NCBI GenBank assembly: GCA_036365455.1 | Contig: JAWQUS010000023.1 | Span: 20,000,001-20,064,000 of the forward strand | From: Macrosoma leucophasiata | Lineage: Eukaryota; Arthropoda; Insecta; Lepidoptera; Hedylidae | Reading direction: 5' to 3' | DNA: 64,000 nucleotides | Shown: one piece after another, positions 10,709 to 22,426 of the stretch | Numbering within the stretch: position 1 is the first letter of the stretch | Layout of the letters: every line of letters starts with the position of its first letter | Made by a program: the position numbers and the translations under genes | The notes under the pieces: generated by a model | What the model was told of the DNA's origin: nothing | What the model saw: only the letters and a program-made list of their open reading frames with translations | Database searches by the model: none

Positions 10709-11053
10709 GCGCGCATGGCCCCGCGGCTGGTGTAGATCGTAAGCGATCTACTTGGTTACGCGATACGGGTGCGGTCGGGTGTGTGATGGTTAACCGCTAG
10801 TGGCAAATTAAAATGCGCGTTTCCGTGCTTCGGAAGGCACGTTAAGCCGTCGGTCCCGGTTGCTATCGATAGATAGCAGCCGTTAAACCTTGTCGGAGGC
10901 CTTATAGGCGGTTTGAAAACATCCGACAGCGGGTTGGCCACTAACCCGTATCTCCACCAACCCGCATTGGATCAGCGTAGTGGAATAAGCTCCAAGCCTC
11001 CCCCCAAAAAGGGGAGAGACTCGTGACCAGCAGTGCAACGTATACATTTTTTT
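10709..11053 (+). repeat. GC-rich lepidopteran SINE (SINE-C), full length
   Basis: Starts GCGCGCATGGCCCCGCGG and runs through GTTAAGCCGTCGGTCCCGGT to CCAGCAGTGCAACGTATACA plus a T/A tail. Collinear over its whole length with the minus-strand copy at 4944-5296. Target duplication is unclear; gtata(c) occurs at both edges. Confidence 0.85.
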
Positions 11054-11239
11054 AAAATAGCCATTATGTGAAAATGGAAGTAAAGGCTTATATTACTTAT
11101 TTTAAATTTAACTTATCAAGAAATCACGAAACAAACATTTAATTTTGTTAGTAGTTACTATACACAAAAACATGCAATTTTGTATTCAATAGAAAAAAGA
11201 GGTTTAAGCTATGAGTTATGCTTAAAAAAGTGGAGTCAT

Positions 11240-11354
11240 TATTACCTGACCGAAATACTATAGTGCTGAATAACCACTACCATTTAGCGGTTAGTAGATT
11301 AGGTTATTCGGTATTGCTTACATCCTAGATCTCTGTCACTGGATGTCTACAACA
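11240..11354 (-). repeat. SINE-A 5' fragment
   Basis: Minus-strand head half of SINE-A: contains the complements of TTCCGGTCAGG, GCTAAATGGTAGTG and the ATTACCTAATAT region, ending at a decayed head (ctacaacag). Confidence 0.65.
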
Positions 11355-11984
11355 GGAAGTAATAATTGTAAATACCAGCACTTTATACCTAATGCAAGTT
11401 GTTAAACCTGGCGCTTCACCTTTCTGTTTATTTATTATTATATGTTTGTAAATTATTATTGTGAAAAAATATGCATATTTTGTAACGCTTTTTTGGCGTC
11501 CAAATAACAAAATGTATATAGGTGTATACGCAGTCGAAAAAGGAGTATTGAATGTTGTTAAGCTAAGCTTAACCCGGATAAGCCGTGACGGCGTTACGCC
11601 ACAAATTATTGTCGCATGGTTTCCGCCGGATAAAATATCGCTCCGCCTCGCCCTTGACGACAAGCTCTGTTTACACGTGACTTAGTGTTACAAGGTTTTG
11701 TTTTTGAAAAGCTGATCTTTAATTAATTTGAAAGTTTGATTCTTGGTATTTCAGAGACCTACTGCCACTAGTGATGGGCAAATGCGAATGAATCATTCGA
11801 ATTATTTTTCGGATAAGCAGGTATTCTAATTATTCGATTGTAAAAAAAGAGATGTAGTGGAACTTTACGTTGTGTACCTATTTTGTAAACGTTAATTTAA
11901 TTTTATTTATTTTGTGTTAAACATTTGGTAAACAGCTTATAAACTACGTTAAAGAATTATTAATAATATTTACAAACTTAAAAC

Positions 11985-12053
11985 TAAAACTAAATATAAA
12001 CATTGTATGAAACTAAATATAAACATTTTATAAACTAAATATAAACATTGTAT
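11985..12053. repeat. Tandem repeat, about 3 units
   Basis: Three imperfect head-to-tail copies of aaactaaatataaacattgt with small spacers, inside the hAT-like element. Confidence 0.7.
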
Positions 12054-12174
12054 AATAATAATAAAAACTAATAATAGAATGTCAAACTAATAATAAATAA
12101 TAATTAACATAAATTTTGTACAGTATAAAAATATGTTTACATACATGCAGACATCCGTATGGATTTTATTAGTA

Positions 12175-12470
12175 GTGATGCGAGGCGGTGCTCGATGCAC
12201 CCGAGACCGCCCGATCCCTTCCGAACGGCGACCGGCTAGCTGCGCGTACGCCGTCGCCAACACGGGAGGCGGCAGGACAAAGCAGTCTGATCATAACTTG
12301 TTCCAACGCCTGACGCATGTAGCTTTACGCTCGCTCGCTCGCTATTCTATCAGCTGTGCCAATACGCGATAATATCTTATGTGCTTGTTCTTTCTATTTC
12401 TCTGCTGTCCCACTCCTTCTGTACTTTCGTGTGTTTTTATATGTGAAATAAACTTTTGGTGTAAAGAAGA
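12175..12470 (+). other. GC-rich insert inside the hAT-like element
   Basis: A short stretch of clearly higher GC content than its surroundings, with CG-rich runs and a CGCTCGCTCGCTCG tract, followed by an AATAAA signal at about 12446. A 79-codon frame covers part of it but resembles no transposase that I know. It could be captured host exon or promoter sequence, or what remains of an autonomous ancestor. Confidence 0.35.
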
Positions 12471-13399
12471 TCTTTCTTTGTTTTGTTAACCATCACACGT
12501 ACGTACCGCTAAAGAGCCATTCGAATGATAAAAATCATTCGAATTAAAAAACTATTCGAATGATTTTACATTATTTGAATAAGTCTACTTAAAAATAGTA
12601 ATCAAAAGAGTAAGACAAAAATAAAATAAGCCGTAGTCAAATCCCAATTTTTAATTTTCACGCACAACCAAATATTTCTTATGGCACAGTTAAAGCAATC
12701 TTAACATGACAACGCGGCCAGCCTTCAGGGTAGGTACGTTACCACAGGAGGAGAGCCATACGGAGTTTTACTATGCATATGTATGTATGTATGTAGGTAA
12801 ATAGGTAGTATGGCTTTGTGAATAGAAAGACGGTACATTATGTTTATGTAGGTATTACTATCGTATCGTAATCATTTGTTTAGTACTTTCTTTAATTGTC
12901 ATTATTGTTTTCTCATAAATAAATTAATAATAATATTATGTAAGTTTTACTAAGAACTTTGTATTAAGTGTCAAAATAAAGAACTTAACTTGTCAAAATT
13001 TACAAATTTTTTTTGGTATAATTACTATCGTTAAAGACAAAAAAACAACAAACAAATCTTAAAATTAAAACAACACTAAAATGAAATATGGTTTGCTTTT
13101 TTAATGCAAAAATATTCTTATTATCATAATTGAAATAAATAGGGAAAAATAAAATAACAATATTTTTAGGTAGGTACAACTGCCACCCTTATAAAATCTC
13201 GAATGAAAAAATAACATTCGAATACCAAAAATTCATTCGAATGATAAAAAACATTCAAATACCGAAAATTCATTCGAATGAAAAAAATCTAGTTACAAAA
13301 TCGTTCGAATAATTCCATTGATACTTTCATAAACAATCGCCCATCACTAACTGCCAACCAAAACTGTTAGGCAACCATAAACATCATCATTTCAACCTA

Positions 13400-13600
13400 T
13401 ACATATGTTTTCTATTTGCAATGATTATGCTGGACCAAATTCTTCCCTACCAATGGCTACCTGGGCTTTCCCTAATACCGATTGTCACCTCGTCAATCCA
13501 CCTCGTGAAGGGCCTGTCCTCACTTCATCTTCCAGAGCACAGCCTCCACTCGAAAATACATTTACCCCAACGGCCGTCAGCACTATGAGCTCTCACTGAC
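13400..13600 (-). pseudogene. LINE C-terminal fragment (RTE-like)
   Basis: Minus-strand translation gives ADGRWGKCIFEWRLCSGR, a stop, then EDRPFTRWIDEV and ESPGSHW. This is the GRW...EWRP...GRPxTRWxDDI...W pattern found near the C-terminus of lepidopteran endonuclease-type LINEs. Only about 65 codons survive, with at least two stops. Confidence 0.7.
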
Positions 13601-14439
13601 GCTTAATTTGGCTATTCGGTGTATTGGCTTCTTTGGTCCTTATAGAGATCTCCTTATTTCTGATACAATCTCATAAGCATAGCTCTCGGCAGTGGTGGTT
13701 CTTATATGGAGGAATTTAATTAAGAATTGCGGTTAGGGATACATCACGTAGAAAAAGATTAGGCTAGTAGGCAAAGCGTTTGTGTCTACGTCCTCTAGTT
13801 TCGTCCTGGAGCGACATCATTAGTGTTTATACTAATTTAGAACTGTTCCTCTGATTAAGTCATGCTTTTATAAATACATTGTAAATTATCCTCAAAAACT
13901 GCTTTGTTTCGAGCGGCGACATTAAAATGTATTGCTCAATAAAACAGATCAAAGAATTGTTGAGTTTGTTTATCATTAAAAGGCGTTTGTTTGGCTAATG
14001 GGCGGTAAGCCGCGGGCATTGGGGGATCCTAGGGAGGCTGACGTGAAGGAGGGGGGGGGGGGGGTCCCTACCTTGTGAAGGTTCGCAGCCGCAGACTGCT
14101 AACCGTTAGAGTCTGAATGTTGATTTGTACGAGTGCTATAGAAAGCGCAATATTTTTGACGACATGTATAATTTTATTAAATAAATAGAACAAAACGGAA
14201 AGAAATATCTGACTCTAGGTGAACTCACCCCGAATCAAGAGACTACTGAATCATAAGTCCAGTCCTTTTACCCAACATAGCTTTTGAATAGTCCAATCTT
14301 TACCACTATCTTATGAAGGAAACAAAGAGTTTGCCTACATAAGAGGTACGTAGGAACCGAGTTTTGGCGCTCCTCGCTCTTTGCATACGTTGTAAGGACG
14401 TCAACGTGAAGATACAAACATACGAGAGATACAAAAACA
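13601..14439. other. Non-coding; long G-run near 14050
   Basis: Contains a G homopolymer of more than 15 bases around 14049-14065. Nothing else recognised. Confidence 0.5.
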
Positions 14440-14598
14440 GGCCCTGTGATTTCCGGCACAGCGGCATAACACCTTAGGCCTCAGGAGTTGCAACGCATTT
14501 ACATTTTGACCTCTGGTCACTGTGTGGGTGTTTATAGCCTGCAGTCATCACTTAACATCAATGTGAACTGCAAGCTTGTTTGCCACTTTTATTATATA
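14440..14598 (+). repeat. SINE-A, 5'-truncated
   Basis: Starts at GGCCCTGTGATTTCCGGCAC and runs to the 3' end (CAAGCTTGTTTGCCACTTTT), lacking the first 120 bp. 5' truncation is typical of retroposed copies. Confidence 0.8.
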
Positions 14599-14604
14599 CC
14601 TGGT

Positions 14605-14985
14605 TGACCAAGCTTCGCTCCATAGCGATTTTTGAAAATTATATTTAGTATGAATTGCATACTGAAGAAATATGAATAAAAGCAATTGATTTTTTTGGTC
14701 TAACCTCAAATCAAACACTTCTTCTTTGCTAAAAATACGACTAACGTTAGTAGACTAATGGTTCTTCTATTCATCAATAGATGGCGTTAGTCGTCGGTTA
14801 TGAAGAAAATTTATTATTAACTTGGAACCGAGCTTTTCTTGGACCTGGAACCTAAATAAATCGATTTCTTGACCCGAAAAACCCCTAATCTGTAAGTTTC
14901 AAGAAAATCGTAGGAGCCGTTTCCGAGATCTTGATTCTATATATATATACAAGAATTGCTCGTTTAAAGGTATGAGATAAAAAAG
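14605..14985 (-). mobile_element. Helitron-like non-autonomous repeat (tentative)
   Basis: The minus strand starts near ACCTTTAAACGAGCAATTCT, a sequence I associate with short lepidopteran Helitron-type repeats, continues with TCTCGGAAACGGCTCC and ends near GAGCGAAGCTTGGTCAACC. Inside is an inverted pair ACGACTAACG / CGTTAGTCGT. I do not see a clean CTAG end, so the superfamily is a guess. It abuts the SINE-A copy at 14440-14598. Confidence 0.45.
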
Positions 14986-15462
14986 CTGCTTTATACAAAA
15001 TGGTGATTATCAAGCGGTAAAATGTATGAAGCTAATTTTTCCCCATTTCAGGGTCAGCCTCGAAATAAAAGTTGTTCGTGACGATGAATAAGATGACCCT
15101 TTTCAATTTGGATACTGAATTAAAAATAACCATATTTGAGACTCTGCAGACGATTGATCTGTGCCATTGTGGTTACATATTTATCATTCGTCCGCCGATT
15201 CTCCCGGTTTCAGCTCCGTTTCGCTTTTCTCTGTAACAGTTTAATTATTTATTCGGTTTGAGCATTCTATTATCTTCAACTATTTTTGAAACGTAACTTT
15301 TCGTTTGTTTTTCCTAAAGAGGTAGGAAGTGGTAAATGTGTATCTGCATTCAAGCACATATGTAAACACCTACAATTCCGCGTGTCACGTTTTGTCCCAT
15401 GTTGTTTGTCGACGACTCAGGGAAACTTCTGATAATCAACAAAAAATCTAAAACTAATAGGG
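14986..15462. other. Non-coding
   Basis: No repeat or gene recognised. Confidence 0.45.
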
Positions 15463-15719
15463 TTTTTTATGCTATAAAGTTGGCAAACAAGCATGTAGCT
15501 CACATGGATGTTAAGTAATGACTACAGCCTATAGACATCTACACAAGAATCAGTCAAAGTTTAGATGCGTTGCCACCCCTAAGACCTAAGTTATACCAAC
15601 TTAGTCTAAGTGATTTTATTACAGGACCATACATTACCATCTACCCCAACACGGCAGAGATTAGATTATGTTGTGGTGCTTACGCCTTCAAGCTCCTACA
15701 CTGGAACTCTATCACCAGA
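15463..15719 (-). repeat. SINE-A, near full length
   Basis: T-rich start, GGCAAACAAGCATG, then all landmarks to CTGGAACTCTATCACCAG. The element-strand 5' stem reads GAGTTCC / GGAGCT, so a G-U pair replaces G-C and pairing is kept. Confidence 0.8.
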
Positions 15720-15734
15720 TGAAGATAAGGGACA

Positions 15735-15832
15735 ACAAACTTTTATCTCTGACGCTCTATTACCCGGAGATCGAACCAGGATCCCAGCGTAGCAGCAGTA
15801 ATCGGCTACCACTAGAGTACTAAGTAGTTATA
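15735..15832 (-). repeat. SINE-D, tRNA-like head fragment
   Basis: Minus strand reads TAACTACTTAGTACTCTAGT then a box-B-like GGTTCGATCTCCGGG. This is the tRNA-like head of the SINE-D family (compare 57790-57905 and 61605-61797), joined directly to the head end of the neighbouring SINE-A. Confidence 0.6.
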
Positions 15833-16673
15833 GAGACAATAATTGTGCATACAATCTGCATAATCAAGCTCCACCAGCAACCTGACTGACCTGAGAGCTA
15901 GACCTGAGTCCGCTCACTCTCGAGGAGAAAGAACACCGACTTAAAGATAGGTTCGTGGAGGAACGGGTGGAAGTGTGGAAGTGTTCCTCCGACGAAAGGG
16001 GAGGTTGGTAGCGCCTGGCGGGCTGACCTTGCCAGGTCGGAAGTTGTATATATGGCAACTAATTAGAAATCTTCGTATGTGCGATGTGATTCGATTGCAC
16101 GCCATCTACCGTACTAGAAAAGTACTGTGAGGTTTCATTGTATTCCACTAGTTGGCGCCTTAATGTAGTGGACGCTACAGGTTCAACAACCTCTCAATTT
16201 GCAGAAGTTTGCAGTCACAGTAACTATAAATTAATTCCCAATAACTGTGAACGTAATGAGCGCAAATATAAATCTATTATAACGATTTAGTACATGTAAC
16301 AAAATACGAGTACACTCACAGCCCCACACTGGCTAGAAATATGTGTTTTAGGTTCCGCTAAATACACACGTCGTAAATGTATGTCATTCATTATTATTAT
16401 TGTGGAATATAGCATAAAATAGCGATACCGAGCCAATAAATGAGTCTCATCGTCAATAAGTTATTATTTATTCTATCCACGAATTGCTATAAATCACAAA
16501 TAAATATATCACAAGACTGAAACAAATGACGTAGTAACGGAACTACGCACGGTTTAGTTTCTGAGAATAAATCAGAAAATGAACTGTTTTTATGAGAAAG
16601 ACAAATATTGGCACACGATAGCTCTCCGTTGTTTCCAAAAATACCAAATGATATTTAGGAAACATAAGATTAA
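15833..16673. other. Non-coding; short repeat shared with 57.77 kb
   Basis: About 30 bp at 16153-16182 (ggcgccttaatgtagtggac...) recurs at 57767-57787, so it belongs to a dispersed repeat. Otherwise nothing recognised. Confidence 0.5.
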
Positions 16674-16730
16674 CAATTCAGGTTTCAAGACAAGGCTTTG
16701 AGGAAGCTTCAATTCTTGAAACCTGAATTG
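16674..16730. repeat. Perfect 17-bp hairpin
   Basis: Arms caattcaggtttcaaga (16674-16690) and tcttgaaacctgaattg (16714-16730) are exact complements with a 23-nt loop. It could be a tiny inverted-repeat element or a structural site; no neighbouring gene suggests a role. Confidence 0.75.
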
Positions 16731-16776
16731 GTCTAAGTTAGTAAAAGGTCTAAGTTTTTAAAACTATTTTAAGTAT

Positions 16777-17065
16777 ACTGGTGGTAGAGCTCCAGTGACG
16801 GAGCTCGCGGGCGTAGGCACCACCGCATTACCTAATATACTTGCCGCTAAATGGTAGTGTTCAGCACTATCGTGTTCCGGTCAGGTGGTAATGTACGGCC
16901 CTGTAATTTCCGGCACAGTGGCATAACACCTTAGGCCTCAGGAGTGGCAACGCATCTGCATTTTGACCTTGGTCTTTGTGTGGGTGTCTATAGGCTGCAG
17001 TCATCACTTAACATCAATGTGAACTGCATGCTTGTTTGCCAATTCCATAACATAAAAAAAAAAAA
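16777..17065 (+). repeat. SINE-A, full length
   Basis: A clean copy from ACTGGTGGTAGAGCTCCAG to TTGCCAATTCCATAACATAA plus a long A-rich tail. The 5' double stem (GGTGGT/ACCACC enclosing GAGCTCC/GGAGCTC) is intact. Flanks share tattttaa (left near 16767, right near 17080), a possible target duplication. Confidence 0.9.
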
Positions 17066-17994
17066 TAAATAAAGTATTTTAAATATTTGTTAATATTGTG
17101 TTATTATAATTATAATTGTACCGCTACGAAACGGTACGATGACTTTTAAAAATTTTGAAATTGTTTTATTTTTCTTACAATAAACTAGCTATGGCTTCAT
17201 CTGCGATTTCAAATACCAAGACTCTGAACTAACCTGCGGACTGACGGACGATCGGACATGTGTGTAACTACAAAAATACGCAAATACCGAATACATCCTT
17301 TTGTTGATGTTGATCTCGATTTATAGTATGTAGTAGCAGTTGGTAAAAAAGAACTGCAACAGCTTATTTATTTTGTACCTATTTGCATTATTTGATTTCT
17401 AATATAACGTATTTTTAAACCTCGCTTAAAGAACTGATAACTACACAGCATACTAACATAATAGCTTCTTTATAAAAATGACTTTCTTTCCCCAAAGTCA
17501 AGACCCAACAGGTTGAAAAAACTGGAGCGGCCTTTTAATGAAAAGAAAATATAACAACCCTGAAGATAATGGTATAAAGAAAGAAATCTACATTTTTTAA
17601 ATGAAATGAAATTAATACAAACAAAATCTAAGCTAACAAGGTATGGCGGCATCGTTACGGTATTCCCATCGTTATAGTATTGTTCCTCCGCAAAGAAATA
17701 AATCAGAAAAATATATCAAAGGGCTGGAACAATTGACAAAGGACCGAAACGCGGTGGGTTAATTTATGCGAATGCGAAATCAAATGAAAATTCCAAGTTC
17801 AATACGGTATATTTTCGATTTACATATCAATAATAGAGTCCGGATATGGAGCTTTGATCTGCGTTGGTTTGGACGCTGCTGAGCTACGATTTGTTCTGAG
17901 CTACAAATATATAATCCTATAGAAGTGTGAGAAGCTTTGTGTGAGAGTTACACTTATAAAGAATTTTAAAAAAGTTACTCGATTTTTTTTCGTT
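17066..17994. other. Non-coding
   Basis: AT-rich with a scrap of retroposon-like sequence near 17215-17280 (ctgacggacgatcggac). No gene recognised. Confidence 0.45.
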
Positions 17995-18150
17995 TAACTG
18001 CCTCAGTAGCTTACTGGTAGCAGGTAGCAGTTTATTTCTGGTTCTATGGGGATTTTTCCCGAAGTTTCCCAATACCCCGGAGTTTGGCGGTGTGCCCGGA
18101 GATGTCAATAGACTGGCCATCTGTAATCATGGGCTAAAACGTAACCGGCG
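17995..18150 (+). repeat. SINE-D (tRNA-headed)
   Basis: tRNA-like head ACTGCCTCAGTAGCTTACTG followed by the body CGAAGTTTCCCAATACC, GGAGTTTGGCGGTGTG, GAGATGTCAATAG and GTAACCGGCGAATC. Same order as the copies at 45000-45145 and, reversed, 61605-61797. Confidence 0.7.
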
Positions 18151-19528
18151 AATCTTGGGTGTTTGCATGTATGCTTGAATGCATACATTTACCTCTACCT
18201 TTCTCTTCGGGGATTACAGGTGTGAAGTTATGTTTTTTCAGTTATTCGTAGGTTCCCCTTTACAAAAGTTATACGTGTATAAAACTATACTACAAGAGAT
18301 GTACTGTTTTGCCCATAGAGCAACACGGCGGACCGGAGAGGAGTAGCCAAAAGCTGGCTTTCCCCTCTGTCAAAGTACAAGACCAAATGGTCCTAAGCCT
18401 GTCGTCCAAATATTTACATGTGTGCGTGAAATTGTTTATGTAGTTTGCTAAAGTCAGGTCGTAGTAATAGACGATTTTTGTAGCGTGAGTGTGTGTCACA
18501 CGTATTTCCCCCTCCCCCCAAAATTATAGACTGTTTTGCATCGATAATAAACGCTATGACTGCTCCCCTCTGGTCCGCCGCGACCGGTGGGCCGAGTTGT
18601 TCTATGGTATTCCCTGACAGGGACATGCCAAATATGTTGCAGGCTACTAAAGTACATAAATAAGTGGACTTTCAGTCCTGGTTTACATCGCCGATCAGAA
18701 AGTAAGTGACAGTACTTAATAAGGTGATCCGCATGAGAACCAAAGTAAGCGACATAGCCCACTGAATAGCGTTACTCAAGTGGCAATGGGCAGGGCACTT
18801 AGCTAGAAGTACTTCTTACAATATTTATTAAAACTCATCCGGATGAGCGGGTAATAGATCCTTTTTACAGCAGAGGTCCTAACCAACGAGCGGGTAATAT
18901 ATAATGCATGTTGTGCGACAAATTTGTGGGAAGCGGTCAATACGTCGGCGGAGTGTGGATGGGACGAATGGGGCGAGCGACGCCGGTGGGCCACGGGGAC
19001 CCGGGCACGATGTCAATCAATCAGAACCGCATTCGGGGTAAACGTTTATTTGGAATATAAAAACAATGAAAAATGTTTGCGGAGTAAAAATGATTTATGA
19101 TTTTTTTGTCTATGCTTGTGTATTGATTCTTTATCTTACGTGAGACCGCCCGCGGGCGTGAATAAGTTATTTAAAATCTTAAGAAAAATAAAATGGAATG
19201 GGATCTTTTTTTTAACAATGAATAGCTTAATCTCTCCAGACACGAGAAAAATATGACAATTGAAATTCAATTGTGTTTCGCCGCCGGTGGCCGTACGATC
19301 CTTGAAGGATTAATGAACTCAAGATATTCGTTAACAAAAAAAATATACTTTAGTTGTAACTGTAAACAAATCTACGAATTTACTGTGTTACCGTATCTAA
19401 TGAGGTAAACATTGAGATTGATATTTTCCCGATTGGGAATATTCTCTGAGTGTGCAGAATGTGCTTAATGATGGTAAATATTCGCTCTACATCATGAAAC
19501 TATATTATATATTACTGCGTTTAAATCT
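18151..19528. other. Non-coding
   Basis: Several short minus-strand open frames overlap between 18290 and 18994, but none has a domain or coherent composition that I recognise. Two CG-rich patches (18545-18600 and 18940-19010) stand out slightly from the AT-rich background. Confidence 0.4.
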
Positions 19529-19700
19529 ACTGGTGGTAGAGCTCCAGTGACGGAGCTCGTCGCACGGAGTCACCACCGCATTACCTAATTTACTTGTCGC
19601 TAAATGGTAGTGTTCAGCACTGTTCCGGTCAGGTAGTAATGTACGGCCCAGTAATTTCTGGCATAGGGGCATAATACCTCAGGCGTCAGGATTGGTAACC
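19529..19700 (+). repeat. SINE-A, 3'-deleted
   Basis: Intact head with the 5' stem, through GTTCAGCACTG and AATTTCTGGCATAGG, then breaks off after GGATTGGTAACC without the usual 3' third. Confidence 0.8.
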
Positions 19701-20377
19701 ATGCTTGAAATTTCTAATAAAAAGCATGTATACTACGTTATACATTAACGCAAGGTTTTTAAAGTAGGCTTTTATGTTTTATTTTTTAAGTACGTGAATA
19801 GACTTAAGACCTAATGAAAACGAACTGAGGGGCCATAAAAAATAATGAAGAAAAATAACTTTAATTTCAATGCCTGTTAATGGATTCTTAAAAGCTATAA
19901 ATTTGTGTCAAGTGCTGAAATACATTTATTGGAGAGAAAACATTCCTGAAACTAAACGAAAACCAGCGAACATCTTAATGGATTCGCTGGGCGTATAAAA
20001 TTAAAATACTTTCAGTTTTTATTTTATAAAAAGACCATTATTCTAATGGAAGAACATTATCGTTTTAAGATACAAATTATTTGTTTCAAGTAATTTTATG
20101 GAATATGAAAAATGTTGTGCAACGTACGGAGTTTTAGAGCTCATGTTGTTACATTCAGCATTGTAATTATTGGTACAGGATCTAAGCTATTTAGCTATTT
20201 AATAAAAAATACGATACAAAACGTTATGTACGTAACGTATTAAATATGTTTTCCAAAAGGGCAGGAGAAAAGATTCGTAAGGATTTGTGATGTTTTTAAT
20301 TGTTGTGTAATTTAGAGCCAGCACATTCAAATTCATTGACTTAATACAAAGGCTTTTTGGTTCAAATTTTGTATGGC
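19701..20377. other. Non-coding
   Basis: AT-rich; nothing recognised. Confidence 0.45.
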
Positions 20378-20619
20378 CTTGTAATTTCCGGCACAGAGGC
20401 TTAACCTCTCCGCGTGACGACTGAAGCCTATTCACAAAGTGCAGATGCGTTGCCACCCCTGAGGTCTAAGATCTTTTGTCTCTGTGATAGTTATTATAGG
20501 GCCATACATTACCATCTAACCGGACCACGATAGTGCTGAACACTACCATTTGGCGGCAGATAGGTTAGGTAATGCGGTGGTGCTTACGCCTTCGTACTCC
20601 ATCACTGGAGCTCTACCAC
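20378..20619 (-). repeat. SINE-A with a small inverted scrap
   Basis: 20378-20406 is a plus-strand SINE-A scrap (CCTTGTAATTTCCGGCACAG). From about 20418 the main copy runs on the minus strand to the head at 20619 (GGAGCTCTACCAC). The join of opposite orientations suggests rearrangement or insertion of one copy into another. Confidence 0.7.
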
Positions 20620-22296
20620 AATTGATCACGATAGCCACAAACTCAATCAGTTGATTGTTGACTCCGTTCACGACGAAAAAAAGGAATCCATACCAAAGAT
20701 TTCCATAATTAATAATTGGATTCTGCAACTTCAAAGGAATAAAAAGTACTTTCACAATAATTTGTAAAAAACCTCCGATCAATGCGAGACAAAATGAAAC
20801 AAGAATACTTGTCGTATTATTTTCATTTCCAATCAAATACATCTTCCTGTTATGTATGATATTCAATCGTTTAATAAATTATGGAAAATTTCAACGCCGC
20901 TTCAGTTTCAATACTGATTGCAGAATGGAAGTGGAGATCAATGTTCCGAGAAATGAGGAGTGGGGGAGTGATGGGGGAGGTGGGGGAAACGGTAAAGGAA
21001 ATAACTAATTAGTGGAAATGGTGTTTTTAATGACACTTTGCGAGTGGCATGACGCCGGTGCATTTCGAGCTGTTGTTTGTGAAAATAACCTAATTATTTT
21101 TTTCATAATGAAGAAAATAATTAGGAGTGTTGTTGTGTTGTTGTTGTTTGTGAAAATAACCTAATTATTTTTTTCATAATGAAGAAATTAAAATAATTAC
21201 AAATATATTCGCCCTTAAGTGTGATAATATCTCTTGTATTTATTGAATGTCTATAGGCTGCAGTATTCACATTTCAGACATCATCTTTATTGTGTTGTGA
21301 AGTTCATAAAAACAGCGTGTAATGTGGAAGAGTTTCTAGAGTTCTTACTATTATTATTTATATAGACTATTCGTGTATTTTTTCAGAATTTTAAGCCCAG
21401 TAGTTATGAATAAGGGGGAGGGAGTAAAGATCATTTAAAAAAAAAACGTTTGAGATCCTCACAATAACACATTTTATTCGATATATCGCACAATGTAATA
21501 TGCAAAAGTTTTGTTTATTTCGTAATTTGTCGCAGAAAGTGACTCCAAAACTGGCTTCTCTACAAAAAAAATCATACTATAACATTACACGTGCACGTTC
21601 AGGTCACTAATATACAAATGGGAAGACGTATATATACCATATTTTGGTTGAATGTGTTCGGGGTGAGGCTCATCGCAGGGCTTCATTAGAAATAGGACAT
21701 TGCAACAGTGTCCTGGCAGATCCTACTACGGAGGACGCCAGAATACTGTTGCAACTATATCAATTGTCAATGAGCTAATGTTGTTTAATTACAATTTTTT
21801 AAATGAAGAATGTAATTCATGCGAATGCATAGAGCGTCATGGTCTTTGACCAAGCTCTTTAAACGGAGAATAAAAATATATATACAAATGTGTATCAAAT
21901 GTCAAAGTATTAATAGTACATAGTATACGAAGCAGATGGCTGTGACAGATGGACAGACAGAAAGACAAATGTACGAGTGATCTTATAAGGGTTTCCTTAT
22001 TTCCTTTTAAGGTATGTATAAAATGGAATATAAAACAGAGTTTAAAATGCAAAGTGGGTGCAATCTGTAGAATTGCAGCCGTTACATCGGTCACTCGCCT
22101 ATCAGGATATTCATGAGTCGCGGAAGCCTGGTGATGTGTTATTGGAGGATAACTTCATGCTATATATCAGCACCTGTGTTAAAGGTTTGTGCAAACAGAG
22201 CGCGGTCACGCATGGTCATGGCCATCACAGTTGGAGATATACAGCATGTAACGGGAATAATGCACACTCTTAAATACCTTGATTAGAAAATCGAGT
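20620..22296. other. Non-coding; 71-bp-period duplication and G-rich tract
   Basis: A 46-bp stretch (tgttgtttgtgaaaataacc...) occurs twice at 21071-21117 and 21142-21187. A G-rich tract at 20960-20987 has several runs of five G. A short SINE-A-like scrap lies near 21245. The rest is unrecognised. Confidence 0.55.
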
Positions 22297-22426
22297 TATA
22301 AGTGTAGTTATAAGTGTAGTGTCAAGTGTAGTGTAGTGTTCGCTTGTGTACGGACCTTCCACACTGCACGAAATAATTATTATTTCGCGAGTTGCGCGGC
22401 TGAAGCCGCTGCACGTCAACCTCGCT

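Larger units (their letters stand above)
11769..13349. mobile_element. Non-autonomous hAT-like DNA transposon
   Basis: Ends are TAGTGATGGGC on the left and its complement GCCCATCACTA on the right, a terminal sequence style common in hAT elements. An 8-bp direct repeat flanks it: ACTGCCAC (11761-11768) and ACTGCCAA (13350-13357), 7 of 8 identical, which is the hAT target length. Copies of ATTCGAAT-type motifs cluster just inside both ends (11780-11845 and 13196-13315) and again at 12518-12580, as expected for transposase-binding subterminal repeats. No hAT transposase is present; the centre holds AT-rich tandem repeats and a GC-rich insert. Confidence 0.75.

Noticed and set aside
12133..12372. 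79-codon frame as hAT transposase
   Set aside because: No BED finger, RNase-H-like or dimerisation motif; kept only as an unexplained GC-rich insert.
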